DNA from: Sediminibacterium sp.
GTDB taxonomy: Bacteria > Bacteroidota > Bacteroidia > B-17B0 > Aurantibacillaceae
Reading direction: 5' to 3'
Length of the DNA: 64,000 bases
NCBI GenBank assembly: GCA_030054095.1
Contig: JASGCO010000019.1
Span: forward strand, 17,366-81,365
This document shows positions 17,627 through 28,620 of this stretch, piece by piece (positions within the stretch are counted from its first letter, which is position 1; every line of letters begins with the position of its first letter). The position numbers were made by a program, and so were the translations under genes. The notes below the pieces were generated by a model. It was not told the origin of the DNA, made no database searches, and saw nothing but the letters and a program-made list of their open reading frames with translations.

Positions 17627-18838
17627 ATGATACCTTTTTCGCCCCCCAGAATAGATGATGCCATTTGTAACGAAGTGGTAGCCGCTTTAAAGAGTGGTTG
17701 GATTACCACAGGCCCCCGCACCAAAACTTTTGAGAAAAAGATTAGTGCGTATTGTGGTAATAAGGCGACATTGTGCTTAAACAGCGCTACTGCCGGATTA
17801 GAAATTATGTTGCGGTGGTTTGGGGTAAAAGAAGGCGATGAAGTTATTCTGCCGGCTTATACCTATAGTGCTACTGCTAATGTGATTATCCACTGTGGTG
17901 CCACACCTGTTTTTGTGGATGTAAAGGCCGACGACTTTACCATAGATCCGGTAATGATAGAAAAGGCAATTACTTCAAAAACCAAAGTGATTATGCCGGT
18001 AGATTTTGCGGGTTATCCCTGCGATTATACTGCTATTAACGCTTTAGCCGAAAAATACCGGCATGTGTTTTGCCCAGATGGTGAACGTCAGCAACAATTG
18101 GGGCGCATTATGATATTAAGCGATGCCGCGCATAGTTTTGGTGCTTCAGTAAACGATAAAAAAACGGGAAGTTTGTGTGATGTCAGCGTGTTTTCATTCC
18201 ATGCAGTTAAAAACCTTACTACTGCCGAAGGTGGAGCTGTGGCGTTGAATTTCGAAGAGCCGCAATTCGATAATGGCGCTATTTATACCGAACTGTGTGT
18301 AAAAACCCTGCATGGGCAAAACAAGGATGCTTTGGCCAAAACTCAGAAAGGAAACTGGAAATACGATATTGTAGAAGCAGGTTACAAATGTAACATGACC
18401 GATTTGAGCGCGGCCATCGGACTTGTTGAACTGGAACGGTACGATAGTGATACCCTGATAAAGCGTAAACACATTTGTGATGCGTACACCCGTTTTTTAG
18501 AAACGGATAAACGTCTGGAACTTCCGGTATTTGAGAAGGGCGGTGTGCAAAGTTGTTATCATTTATACCCTTTACGTGTAAAAAACATATCCGAACAGCA
18601 ACGCGATGCCATTATGCAGGAAATATTTGAACAGGATGTTAGCGTAAACGTACATTTTATACCGGTTCCGGGGATGAGTTTCTATAAGCGATTGGGATAT
18701 ACTATAAACGACTATCCTGTAACTTATGATAATTTTAGCCGTGAAATAACGTTGCCGGTATTTTATGATCTTACCGACGAACAGATTCAAACCGTAGTGA
18801 AAGCGGTACGCTCCGCGCTCGATAAAGTGCTATGTTAA
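17627..18838 (+). CDS. DegT/DnrJ/EryC1/StrS-family PLP aminotransferase (nucleotide-sugar aminotransferase)
   Basis: 403 residues from ATG 17627; the frame begins at TTG 17618, but the ATG gives the standard start MIPFSPPRID. Family features: SGWITTGPRTKTFE, the ATAGLEIML and LPAYTYSATAN cofactor region, LSDAAHSFGA, and the PLP-binding lysine in SFHAVKNLTTAEGGA (Lys195). Such enzymes transfer an amino group to a UDP- or dTDP-linked 4-keto sugar. An insertion of about 15 residues (CPDGERQQQLGRIM) sits before the AAHS motif. It overlaps the sugar-phosphate transferase gene by 7 bp, so the pair probably makes and loads an amino sugar onto the lipid carrier. Confidence 0.85.
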   Translation: MIPFSPPRIDDAICNEVVAALKSGWITTGPRTKTFEKKISAYCGNKATLCLNSATAGLEIMLRWFGVKEGDEVILPAYTYSATANVIIHCGATPVFVDVKADDFTIDPVMIEKAITSKTKVIMPVDFAGYPCDYTAINALAEKYRHVFCPDGERQQQLGRIMILSDAAHSFGASVNDKKTGSLCDVSVFSFHAVKNLTTAEGGAVALNFEEPQFDNGAIYTELCVKTLHGQNKDALAKTQKGNWKYDIVEAGYKCNMTDLSAAIGLVELERYDSDTLIKRKHICDAYTRFLETDKRLELPVFEKGGVQSCYHLYPLRVKNISEQQRDAIMQEIFEQDVSVNVHFIPVPGMSFYKRLGYTINDYPVTYDNFSREITLPVFYDLTDEQIQTVVKAVRSALDKVLC

Positions 18839-19422
18839 AACGCCTGTTTGATATTGTTTTTTCATTTACAGGATTCATCGTCCTATCTCCGTTATTGTTA
18901 GTTTTAGGATTATGGGTAATCCTTGGTTCAAAGGGAGGAATGTTCTACCGTCAGGAACGTATAGGGCGTAATGGAAAGGTATTCCGTTTATTTAAGTTCC
19001 GTTCCATGTACACCAATTCTGATAAAAAGGGATTGCTTACGGTGGGCGGGCGCGATCCGCGAATAACCCCTGCCGGCTATTATCTGAGGCGTTATAAACT
19101 GGATGAGTTACCACAGTTGTTAAATGTGCTCATTGGTGATATGAGTTTGGTGGGCCCACGACCAGAAGTGAAAAAATACGTGGATTTGTACACACCGGAA
19201 CAACGAAAAGTGCTTCTGGTGCGTCCCGGAATTACCGATTACGCCTCATTGGAGTATTTTGAGGAAAATGACCTGCTGGCCCGGTCGGCGGATCCTGAAA
19301 AAACCTATATTGAAGAAATAATGCCGGCCAAATTGCGGTTAAATGAACGTTACATTATGGAAGCCGGACTCTTAACAGATCTTAAAATTATTCTGAGAAC
19401 CCTTAAACGAATTGTAAAATAA
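18832..19422 (+). CDS. bacterial sugar transferase (PglC/WcaJ-type phosphoglycosyl transferase)
   Basis: 196 residues, the short monotopic form like PglC. One hydrophobic re-entrant helix at the N-terminus (about 8-32, FSFTGFIVLSPLLLVLGLWV) is followed by RQERIGRNGKVFRLFKFRSM, then the catalytic YKLDELPQLLNVLIGDMSLVGPRPE with its Asp-Glu dyad. It transfers a phospho-sugar from a UDP-sugar to polyprenyl phosphate on the cytoplasmic face, the first step of a lipid-linked glycan. It overlaps the aminotransferase gene upstream, which suggests a UDP-amino sugar substrate, as in the Pgl pathway. This is inferred from context. Confidence 0.85.
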   Translation: MLKRLFDIVFSFTGFIVLSPLLLVLGLWVILGSKGGMFYRQERIGRNGKVFRLFKFRSMYTNSDKKGLLTVGGRDPRITPAGYYLRRYKLDELPQLLNVLIGDMSLVGPRPEVKKYVDLYTPEQRKVLLVRPGITDYASLEYFEENDLLARSADPEKTYIEEIMPAKLRLNERYIMEAGLLTDLKIILRTLKRIVK

Positions 19423-19483
19423 AGGGGTACGCGTCTTAAACCTGAAGTTCGACCAGCGTTTTGGGTATGTTGCTCATAAACTA

Positions 19484-19514
19484 TTGTATTACTCGAAATT
19501 ATTTCGTAATTTTG
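19484..19514 (+). promoter_or_regulatory. Bacteroidota-type promoter of guaB
   Basis: TTG at 19484-19486, a 20-bp spacer, then TAATTTTG at 19507-19514, a full match to the -33/-7 pattern TTG...TAnnTTTG. Expected transcription start is near 19520, leaving a leader of about 25 bases before ATG 19546. Confidence 0.65.
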
Positions 19515-19533
19515 CACGAATTTTAAAATCTAA

Positions 19534-21024
<1,491 letters not shown>

Positions 21025-21032
21025 AAAAGAAA

Positions 21033-21638
21033 ATGATTTTACCAATTATAGCCTATGGTGATCCACTGTTAAGAAAAGTGGCCACCCCTATTGATGAAAC
21101 CTATCCCGATCTGGATAAACTCATAGAGGACATGTTTGAAACTATGTATGAGGCATCAGGCGTTGGTTTGGCGGCACCGCAGGTCGGAAAATCCATACGT
21201 TTATTTATTGTAGATGCCGAACCGTTTGCCGAAGATGAAGAAGGGGAGGATGATCCTGAATTTACAGCGGAACAATTGGCAGAAATGAAAGATTTTAAAC
21301 GTGTATTCATTAATGCCCGTTTAATTAATGAAACCGGAAAAGAGTGGGGGTTTAAAGAAGGCTGTTTAAGTATTCCGCATTTGAGAGAAAATGTAGATCG
21401 TAAAGCAGAGATAGAAATTGAATACTACGACCGCCAGTTTAAAAAACATGTTGAAAAATTTGACGGGATGATTGCCCGCGTTATTCAACACGAGTACGAT
21501 CATCTGGAGGGTGTTTTATTTACCGATAAGATCAGCCCGTTTAAACGTAAAATGCTGGCAGGTAAACTGGCAGACATTAGTAATGGAAAAATCACAGCAG
21601 ATTATAAATTACGTTATTATAAACCAAAAGGAAAATAA
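21033..21638 (+). CDS. def: peptide deformylase
   Basis: 201 residues. All three motifs are present: GVGLAAPQVG, EGCLSIP (metal ligand Cys111) and QHEYDHLEG (His153 and His157, catalytic Glu154). The enzyme removes the formyl group from nascent protein N-termini. An acidic insertion (AEDEEGEDDPEF..., residues about 66-80) lies between motifs 1 and 2. It sits 8 bp after guaB and 5 bp before the TPR lipoprotein gene. Confidence 0.95.
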   Translation: MILPIIAYGDPLLRKVATPIDETYPDLDKLIEDMFETMYEASGVGLAAPQVGKSIRLFIVDAEPFAEDEEGEDDPEFTAEQLAEMKDFKRVFINARLINETGKEWGFKEGCLSIPHLRENVDRKAEIEIEYYDRQFKKHVEKFDGMIARVIQHEYDHLEGVLFTDKISPFKRKMLAGKLADISNGKITADYKLRYYKPKGK

Positions 21639-21643
21639 AGTGT

Positions 21644-22246
21644 ATGCAACTGTGGCGTTATCTTTATGTTGGGGTGTTAGGTGTTTGTCTGCAGGGATGC
21701 TCGGGTAGTTCCGAAACCCCGGCAACAGAAACACCGAGTAAATCAGATACGGATACCCTTCAGAAAACACATTCAGAGCAACCAGTAAATACAGACTGTC
21801 TGGTTTTAAAAGCAAATGCCCGCAAAATGGACAGTACACTGTTAAAACAAATAGATCTGAATAAAGATCTTGGAAACAAAGCCATTAAAGCGTTTCTGGA
21901 TTTTGCCCATTATTGTAAACAGGACTCGGCGGCTCCGGTGTTTCTGATTAAAACGGCACAGGTTGCTCAGGCACTCACTAATTATGAGCAGGCCAAAATA
22001 GCGTTGGAAACCTGCATAACGGATTATCCGGAATTTAAGAATAAGGCAGCCGCGCTTTTTTTACTGGGACAGCTTTACGATGAAGCGCATCAATTAAATG
22101 ATGAAATTAAAGCCTTACAATACTATAAACAGATCATTAAGGAATATCCTAAAACCGACTGGGCTGCCAGTGCGCAGGGAGCCATTGCTTTATTAGGTAA
22201 AACTGATGCAGAGATTCTACATCAGTTTGAGAAGAAAAATAAGTGA
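21644..22246 (+). CDS. lipoprotein with tetratricopeptide-like repeats
   Basis: 200 residues. The signal sequence ends in the lipobox LQGC (Cys19), followed by a Ser/Thr-rich linker. The rest is helical, with TPR-like pairs: FLIKTAQVAQALTNYEQAKIALETCI and ALFLLGQLYDEAHQLNDEIKALQYY. The end matches the ordinary TPR pattern KEYPKTDWAASAQGAI found in outer-membrane assembly lipoproteins such as BamD-like proteins. It is probably a scaffold on the periplasmic side; no partner can be named. It is the last gene of the guaB-def unit, 5 bp after def. Confidence 0.7.
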   Translation: MQLWRYLYVGVLGVCLQGCSGSSETPATETPSKSDTDTLQKTHSEQPVNTDCLVLKANARKMDSTLLKQIDLNKDLGNKAIKAFLDFAHYCKQDSAAPVFLIKTAQVAQALTNYEQAKIALETCITDYPEFKNKAAALFLLGQLYDEAHQLNDEIKALQYYKQIIKEYPKTDWAASAQGAIALLGKTDAEILHQFEKKNK

Positions 22247-22293
22247 TAATATCTGGTTTCGCTGCAGGTATTCCCGATGCAGATGTATATTTT

Positions 22294-22334
22294 AAACAGG
22301 CTCTTTCTGTAAAACCGGAAGCCTGTTTGTTTTA
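22294..22334. terminator. weak bidirectional hairpin terminator
   Basis: Arms AAACAGGC (22294-22301) and GCCTGTTT (22321-22328) enclose a 19-base loop, followed by a broken T tract. It is placed between the converging TPR lipoprotein gene (22246) and pssA (22375). The long loop makes it weaker than the others in this window. Confidence 0.45.
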
Positions 22335-22374
22335 TCCGGTATTATATGGAAACCTTTTAAAAAATAAGAAAGAG

Positions 22375-23169
22375 TTAATCTTGTTTTATATCTGAATGGC
22401 TCTTACGTTCTGTTAATGACAGAAGAATGTAAAACAAAATGATGCAGGGAATCCCCAAAAAACCAATAAACAAAAGGAAAACAGGAACACTGACGATTAG
22501 GAGATAGCGTTTTACATTTTCCTTCCAGTTAAAGTTTTTAAATTTTAAAGCCATTAGCGGAATTTCAGAAACCAATAACAACGACTGAATCAAGCTGAGA
22601 AGCGAAAGAAACCAGGGATTCATCACAAAAGCGGCTAATGTACCATCTTCCAGAAATGTACCTGCCGGATTCTCAATCATTATGGTGCCATGCCGAAAAC
22701 TCAGTCCGGCATTTGAAGCCAGAATAAGTGGCAAAGAGGCAAATAGAATAGCATTGGCTGGGGTAGGTAAGCCAAAGAAAGAATGGCTTTGCCGGGGATC
22801 ATTATTGAATTTTGCCAAACGTATCACAGAGAATAAAGCAATTAGAAAGCCTGAATAAGGTAAATATTCCAGAATGGCCGATTGGCCGTAAAAGCCTGAA
22901 TTAACCGCGTTTTTAATTAAAACATATACGATAAATGAAGGTGTTACCCCAAAGGTTACCGCATCCGCCAGACTATCCAGATCTTTTCCGATAGAAGACG
23001 TTACCTTAAGCAAACGGGCAGCAAATCCATCAAAGAAGTCAAACACGAGAGCGGCACCAATTAGTAAAGATGCCATTTCAAGATTTCCCTGAAACACTTC
23101 TTTTATCGCTATACAACCACATATCAGATTACAGCAGGTAATAGCATTGGGGATATTTTTTCTGATCAT
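22375..23169 (-). CDS. pssA: CDP-diacylglycerol--serine O-phosphatidyltransferase
   Basis: 264 residues, polytopic. The CDP-alcohol phosphatidyltransferase motif DGxxARxxxxxxxxGxxxDxxxD is complete in DFFDGFAARLLKVTSS followed by GKDLDSLAD (about residues 44-67). The segment DAVTFGVTPSFI directly after it is typical of type II PssA. It makes phosphatidylserine, the precursor of phosphatidylethanolamine, in the inner membrane. It starts 6 bp after the stop of the 1503-residue exported protein gene and is therefore probably translated from the same message. The decarboxylase gene psd is not in the window. Confidence 0.9.
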   Translation of the reverse strand: MIRKNIPNAITCCNLICGCIAIKEVFQGNLEMASLLIGAALVFDFFDGFAARLLKVTSSIGKDLDSLADAVTFGVTPSFIVYVLIKNAVNSGFYGQSAILEYLPYSGFLIALFSVIRLAKFNNDPRQSHSFFGLPTPANAILFASLPLILASNAGLSFRHGTIMIENPAGTFLEDGTLAAFVMNPWFLSLLSLIQSLLLVSEIPLMALKFKNFNWKENVKRYLLIVSVPVFLLFIGFLGIPCIILFYILLSLTERKSHSDIKQD

Positions 23170-23175
23170 ACGTCT

Positions 23176-26100
23176 TTATTCTTCGTCTTCTGTTTTCTTT
23201 TCTTCGCCAATAGCGCCAATTTGTTTTAGCTTTCTTAAAAAGTCATCTTTTTTCTTCGGATTAGCTAAATCGAAACGGAAAGAAGGCCCTTTATCCACAT
23301 CCTGTTTTTTGTTTTTACCTTTCAGTTCTTTAATATCGTTATTAAACGCATTATTACTACTCACAGCTAACATGGTGCCTTTGTAATAAGTAAAATAATA
23401 CCAGGTGGTTGGGTCAAACTCCAGATAAATGTCAAGTACGTCTCCGCCGGCTCTTTGCTTTTTCATCTGAATAAAGCCTTTCACGTATCTGAAAATTTCT
23501 GTTTTCTGGATATTACCTAAGCCAATCATACCTTCACTTAAAAATGCCCTGGCTTTTTTATTATAGTTCATTTTTACATCGTTAAATACCAGCACTTTTT
23601 CAAACTCATCCGGAAAACGTTTGTAATTGCCATAAAGGTTTAACTCAGACAGAGCACGGTCTCCACGGTCTTTCCCCAGAATTTCAATTAAACCATGACT
23701 AAACAAATCGCCTTCGAAAGGCGTAGGCGTTAACTGTCCCATAAATAATTCTGCATCTTTGGCCATTTTTTTGATGGCACCATTATCGAAAAAGAAATCA
23801 ATGGTCATCATGAAGTTAAAAAACGCGCTGTCCGATTGAGTTTTGTGAATGGCGTTCCCTACTGTTTTAAGTTTCACCTGACCAAAATCGGCACCTACAT
23901 CAAAACTACCTTCCGCAAATACATCACAGGAGTTTACATTCAGACTAACATAATTTCCGGGCAGTGCCATTTGATCGAGCTTTTCCCGATTCGAAATCTG
24001 GTATTCATTGCTTTCTTTATCGAAGGTTAGTACACCATCGCCCACAATCACATCTTTGGCACTTCGGGCTCCCCGCGGTGAAATAAAGGCAGAATAGACC
24101 ATATTGGTATCGGGATTATAAATGATTCCGCTTCCCACTGCATTACCGGCTACATCAATAGCGTTTTTAGGTATAGGAATATAAATGTTCTTTGGATCAA
24201 TTTCCCCGGAAAACAGCAGGTAGGATTTAGAGAACTTATTACATGCGTGGACAATTTTAGTTCCCCCGTCAAAGATAAGGAATTGCTGTGAGGCCAGAAG
24301 GTAAACCTTACCGGCAAAACTAAAGTAGTCATTAAACTTAAAATTCGCTTTTTCTGAAATAACCCCTTCTGATATGGTTTGACCTGTTGTATCGGGTTTA
24401 ATTTTTTCGAAATTAATGATGTAGGGATTATTGTTTTCATCAAGGTACTGGTATTCTCCTTTAGCCAGATAGGAACGGCGTCCGTATATATTAGCCGTAA
24501 CATTCCGGATATTGTGGTATTTGGTAACCGTGTTGGCAAGAATGCTGGCATCTTTCAGAGTGTCCACTACCGCATTTTTAAAAATGGTAACATCGCCGTT
24601 TTTAGGGAACAACCTTGCATCAGCCACATTAATAAAAGGAACATTTTTACATTTGATAATGTACTTCCTTAAATTGTATTTTGCACCAGGTGCAAAGAAA
24701 CGAAGTGAATCCTGTTTGGGGTGAACACTAATGAATTCAGGGCCTTCCAGATCGAGTCCACCTTCTCCGGCGTTGGGATCAACTTCCAGTTTTTTCTGAG
24801 TGTCGCCTAACTCAATGTCTTCCTGATCCATGAACCATTTAAAACGATCCATATAGGCAATGTATTGGTTTTTATCAAAACGAACATAAGAGCCTTTACC
24901 GTTACTGATAAATTCACCTTCCCGTTTATCAAAATCAATTTTACTGTTAACGTTTACGGTACTAAATGTAAAGCCTTCTTCATCAAAAGCTTTCAGGTGA
25001 AAGTCTGCAGTATCACTGAAAAATTTGCGTCTTACAAATAGTATTTTTTTAGCACTTAAATCGGCTTTCTCAAAATCAACACGTCCTTTGCCGGTCAGTT
25101 CTTTGTTGGTTAAATCGAAGCGTCCTTTAAACTGAACACTTTCTTTATATGTATTGAACGGTTTTTTAATATCGCTGGCTTGTAATAGTTCTTTGTAAGG
25201 TCTGAAGTGAATTTTTACGGTATCGCCGTGCGCCACCGGAAACTCAACAGGATTTTCCTGTTCTTTTACATCGAACGTAGTAGCAACACCATTGGCGCTG
25301 TCCGGGAAAAAGATAATATCGGGCAGTTTGCTTAAACTGGCACTGAATGCCAGATCTCCGCCCCCTCTGAGTCCCTTGTTGCTCAAGCGGATTTCAGCGT
25401 TAAAGTTTCCTTTTCCGCCATAAACAGGAAAACCACCAGGAGGGGTCTGACGGATAAAACCAAGCGAATAATCTTTCTGTAAGGTCAGTTTTTCGCGGAA
25501 AGTAGGGAATATGCCAGATGAAACAAATTCACCATCGAACACCAGACCTTCGTTGCGGAAGTTATCCAAGCTATCAATGCCAAATGGATCCAGCTTAAAA
25601 TAGAATTTATCACGGTTATATACGCCTTTAAAAATACTGCGTTTGTCATAATAGGTATAACTTTCCTTAAAGGAGGTAAAACTCGGGAACGTAGGCGATT
25701 TGCCCCAGCCGCTTTTATTACGTGGCGCATCAATCCGCAATTCCCCGTTTACGTTTTCAATCACCGTTTGTACTTTACGGAAAGGAATATCTCCGTTTAC
25801 ATCGGGTTCAAAGCTTTCCACATAAATTTTGATGGAATCAATGGTTTTCATATTGATTTTAAAAGCCTCATAATCGAAGAGGTAGTCTTTTCCGATAAAT
25901 TCGAATTTACCCGAAGCTACAGTACCGCTAAATTCCATTTTACGGTTCTTTTTCAGGGTAATTTCTCCGTTCTTAGGAAACATGAATACTTTTTGAGTAT
26001 CACTTAATAGTACAGATTTTACGCCTCTTACCTTAATGTCGTAACTGTTATTGATGAGGTTTAAAGTAGCGTTATCTTTACCGGGAAGTACCGAGTGCAG

Positions 26101-27687
26101 GGTAATAATGTCGTAATCATGTTTGTGTTTAATGTTATCCTGAAAATCGAAAAGCTTTTGTTTGATGGTAATAATATCACTTTCGGGATTAAAGTCTATC
26201 AAGCCGGCAATGGCCATACGGAAAATGATAGGTCGTAAATCATTGGCCATATATTTAATGTATTTTGCCAGATCGGTAACCGAGAACGTGGTGAGTTTGT
26301 TATTCTTTTCGCTGTACTCAATCATCTTGGCAACCGGACTAATGGGGTCATTGCCACGTATATATTCCATTTTCTGACCATTGAAGAAGTCCTGAGATTC
26401 AAAAAAGGCTTCACCCTGAAAGTTATTGGGAAGGAAATTAAAATCAATTTTGGGTTCATCAATGTTCCATACAATTTGTTCAAAGTGCATATCAAATTTA
26501 TGAAACGAGTTGGCAAATGGGGTTTTTTGTAAACCGTCTTCTCCTCTTAAAATAGTCACTTTTCGCTTGTCAACCTGATAGGTAAAACTTAAGCCCGGAT
26601 GATAAATGGTATCTTTATCCAGAAAGAATTTTATAGATCCTGAAGGAGCTACAATTTTTTCCTTATTCATCCCAAACGCTCCGGCACTGACTTCCAGAAA
26701 TTTAACCTTATTACGTTTCACAATGATGCGTGCCGGATTAGAAGCGGTACCCGACCCGACAAATTTAGGTCCCCGCATCCCAAAACCACCATCGTAATCC
26801 ACGTCCGGATAGATTTCTTTTACTAACAGGCGCTTGCTGTAAGAGTCGAACCGGGGAAAAGTTGGTTCCTGATTCTCTGTAATAATACGATCGCTTACTT
26901 TACCAAATTGCGGTTTATCAAAATACTGTTTACCAGTAAAAATGGCGCTATCCGAAGTGTATTGCCCGGTTTTACAATCTATGGTGTATTTTTTCAGCGT
27001 AGCATAAACATCCGCTGTTAAACCACAGCGTTCCCAACTTACTTTTCCGCCTTTTCCGCTGAATTTACCACTGGTAGGGAAATAGACACCTTGCGTTTCT
27101 TCAATAGCGATACTATCCCCACGAGGGTTAATCCCAATCAATGTGATTTTTCCGAACGTTACTTTGGGAATAGTATCGTAATCGAATTTGTAATCGGTTT
27201 CAACAGTTCGGAATTGATAGGAAGGTGAACTATAAAAGGTCAGATTTTTAAAAATGTTTTCGCTCATTTCAAAAAAGTCCTGTATGCCTCTGTTACTTTT
27301 CCCCGCCAGAATTTTATCAACGCATGTCTGCCAGTTTTTATAGTTTTCTTCGGGTTGTTTATTCTTAATGCAACTGATCATGCTGTTAAAGTAGCTGTAA
27401 AAGAACGGATAGGGTTTCATCCGCTTAACCAGCATGGCATTACTGGTTTTAATGGCAATCTGCTTATAATAGCCTGCAATGATATTTTCTTTCCATAGTT
27501 TTGAAAACTCGCGGATATAAGCCGCGGCTTCTTCTTTATTGACGGTGTTTTCAATAAAATACGTGTTCAGATCGGTGATAAATTTACCGGTATCGTTGGC
27601 AAACTGTGTAAATTTTTGCGCTTTGGTAAAAAAGCTCAGGCAAATAGCGAAAACGATAAATAAGACCGGTCTGTTACGTGTAATCAT
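23176..27687 (-). CDS. very large exported protein of unknown function (1503 residues)
   Basis: A signal peptide (cleavage near FTKAQ, residue 24) is followed by a helical region of about 130 residues, then more than 1200 residues of predicted beta-strand built from short amphipathic stretches. Many contain F/Y-x-G units resembling OstA/LptA-like or AsmA-like beta repeats (FSGKGGKVSWERC, FKGRFDLTNKELTGKGRV). A motif FPKNG-(E/D)-(I/V)-T recurs near residues 569 and 1026. The C-terminus is charged (ends KKTEDEE) and is not a T9SS sorting domain, so a periplasmic or outer-membrane-associated place is likely. PssA starts 6 bp downstream, suggesting a link with phospholipid or envelope assembly. 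I recognise no named family; the comparison is structural guesswork. Confidence 0.6.
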   Translation of the reverse strand: MITRNRPVLFIVFAICLSFFTKAQKFTQFANDTGKFITDLNTYFIENTVNKEEAAAYIREFSKLWKENIIAGYYKQIAIKTSNAMLVKRMKPYPFFYSYFNSMISCIKNKQPEENYKNWQTCVDKILAGKSNRGIQDFFEMSENIFKNLTFYSSPSYQFRTVETDYKFDYDTIPKVTFGKITLIGINPRGDSIAIEETQGVYFPTSGKFSGKGGKVSWERCGLTADVYATLKKYTIDCKTGQYTSDSAIFTGKQYFDKPQFGKVSDRIITENQEPTFPRFDSYSKRLLVKEIYPDVDYDGGFGMRGPKFVGSGTASNPARIIVKRNKVKFLEVSAGAFGMNKEKIVAPSGSIKFFLDKDTIYHPGLSFTYQVDKRKVTILRGEDGLQKTPFANSFHKFDMHFEQIVWNIDEPKIDFNFLPNNFQGEAFFESQDFFNGQKMEYIRGNDPISPVAKMIEYSEKNNKLTTFSVTDLAKYIKYMANDLRPIIFRMAIAGLIDFNPESDIITIKQKLFDFQDNIKHKHDYDIITLHSVLPGKDNATLNLINNSYDIKVRGVKSVLLSDTQKVFMFPKNGEITLKKNRKMEFSGTVASGKFEFIGKDYLFDYEAFKINMKTIDSIKIYVESFEPDVNGDIPFRKVQTVIENVNGELRIDAPRNKSGWGKSPTFPSFTSFKESYTYYDKRSIFKGVYNRDKFYFKLDPFGIDSLDNFRNEGLVFDGEFVSSGIFPTFREKLTLQKDYSLGFIRQTPPGGFPVYGGKGNFNAEIRLSNKGLRGGGDLAFSASLSKLPDIIFFPDSANGVATTFDVKEQENPVEFPVAHGDTVKIHFRPYKELLQASDIKKPFNTYKESVQFKGRFDLTNKELTGKGRVDFEKADLSAKKILFVRRKFFSDTADFHLKAFDEEGFTFSTVNVNSKIDFDKREGEFISNGKGSYVRFDKNQYIAYMDRFKWFMDQEDIELGDTQKKLEVDPNAGEGGLDLEGPEFISVHPKQDSLRFFAPGAKYNLRKYIIKCKNVPFINVADARLFPKNGDVTIFKNAVVDTLKDASILANTVTKYHNIRNVTANIYGRRSYLAKGEYQYLDENNNPYIINFEKIKPDTTGQTISEGVISEKANFKFNDYFSFAGKVYLLASQQFLIFDGGTKIVHACNKFSKSYLLFSGEIDPKNIYIPIPKNAIDVAGNAVGSGIIYNPDTNMVYSAFISPRGARSAKDVIVGDGVLTFDKESNEYQISNREKLDQMALPGNYVSLNVNSCDVFAEGSFDVGADFGQVKLKTVGNAIHKTQSDSAFFNFMMTIDFFFDNGAIKKMAKDAELFMGQLTPTPFEGDLFSHGLIEILGKDRGDRALSELNLYGNYKRFPDEFEKVLVFNDVKMNYNKKARAFLSEGMIGLGNIQKTEIFRYVKGFIQMKKQRAGGDVLDIYLEFDPTTWYYFTYYKGTMLAVSSNNAFNNDIKELKGKNKKQDVDKGPSFRFDLANPKKKDDFLRKLKQIGAIGEEKKTEDEE

Positions 27688-27705
27688 ACCTCAAAACTAT
27701 ATGCT

Positions 27706-27713
27706 CAAATATA
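27706..27713 (-). promoter_or_regulatory. candidate -7 box for the giant exported protein gene
   Basis: On the minus strand this reads TATATTTG, matching TAnnTTTG, 18 bp before the start codon at 27687. No TTG at the -33 distance was seen. Confidence 0.35.
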
Positions 27714-27780
27714 GGTGTTTGCCGCTTAAGAAGTAAGGCTTACATTTGGATTGTGAATAAAATGGAAAACAAGGAAATAA

Positions 27781-27812
27781 AAAAGGCCATCCATTCCGGA
27801 TGACCTTTTGTT
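27781..27812 (-). terminator. terminator of the succinate dehydrogenase operon
   Basis: Arms AAAAGGCCATCC (27781-27792) and GGATGACCTTTT (27798-27809) pair with a single mismatch around a five-base loop. The hairpin lies just past the stop of sdhB on the minus strand, with an A-rich plus strand (T-rich transcript) at its end. Confidence 0.75.
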
Positions 27813-27828
27813 GAGATTATTAATTGTA

Positions 27829-28605
27829 TTACTTACGGTTCGCAATAGTACTGGCGTGAATGTACTCACGGTTCATGCGGGCAATGTTTTCGAGGCTGAT
27901 GCCTTTAGGGCATTCTGCTTCGCAGGCACCGGTGTTGGTACAGTTACCGAATCCCTCGGCATCCATTTGTTTTACCATGTTCAGTACACGTTCTTCACGT
28001 TCTACCTGTCCTTGTGGTAATAACGCCAATTGAGATACTTTGGCACTTACAAATAACATGGCGCTGGCGTTTTTACAGGCAGCTACACAGGCTCCGCAAC
28101 CAATACAGGCAGCCGCGTTAAATGCTTCGTCGGCATCGTCTTTCGGAATTAAAATGTTGTTGGCGTCTTTGGCATTACCGGTATTTACCGATACGAAACC
28201 ACCGGCGGCCATAATACGGTCAAACGAACTACGGTCAACTGCCAGATCTTTAATAACCGGAAATGCGGCGCTTCTCCAAGGTTCCACAACGATGATATCG
28301 CCATCTTTAAAGCTGCGCATGTGCAACTGGCAGGTGGTAACACCTTGTTTTGGCCCGTGCGGGCGACCATTAATGTACATACTGCACATTCCGCAAATAC
28401 CTTCACGGCAATCGTGGTCAAAAGCCACAGGGTCTTTCCCTTCGGTAATTAAACGTTCGTTTAATACATCGAACATTTCCAGAAACGACATATCCGTTGA
28501 AACACCTTTCATTTCGTGGGTTTCAAATTGTCCTTTCTGGTTTTTATTTTTCTGACGCCAAACTTTTATGGTGACGTTTATGTTTTTTCCGCTTGATCCA
28601 GCCAT
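27829..28605 (-). CDS. sdhB: succinate dehydrogenase/fumarate reductase iron-sulfur subunit
   Basis: 258 residues. The N-terminal ferredoxin domain holds the [2Fe-2S] ligands CREGICGMC plus a later Cys in TTCQLH. The C-terminal domain holds [13 protein letters not shown] and [15 protein letters not shown] for the [4Fe-4S] and [3Fe-4S] centres. It carries electrons between the flavin of SdhA and quinone in SdhC. The order on the minus strand is sdhC, sdhA, sdhB with short gaps, the usual order in Bacteroidota. Whether the complex works mainly as succinate dehydrogenase or fumarate reductase cannot be decided from sequence. Confidence 0.95.
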   Translation of the reverse strand: MAGSSGKNINVTIKVWRQKNKNQKGQFETHEMKGVSTDMSFLEMFDVLNERLITEGKDPVAFDHDCREGICGMCSMYINGRPHGPKQGVTTCQLHMRSFKDGDIIVVEPWRSAAFPVIKDLAVDRSSFDRIMAAGGFVSVNTGNAKDANNILIPKDDADEAFNAAACIGCGACVAACKNASAMLFVSAKVSQLALLPQGQVEREERVLNMVKQMDAEGFGNCTNTGACEAECPKGISLENIARMNREYIHASTIANRK

Positions 28606-28620
28606 GATTAATCTGTTTAA

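Noticed and set aside
28040..28555. 171-residue antisense frame in sdhB
   Set aside because: Shadow of the cysteine-motif gene on the other strand; no independent evidence.
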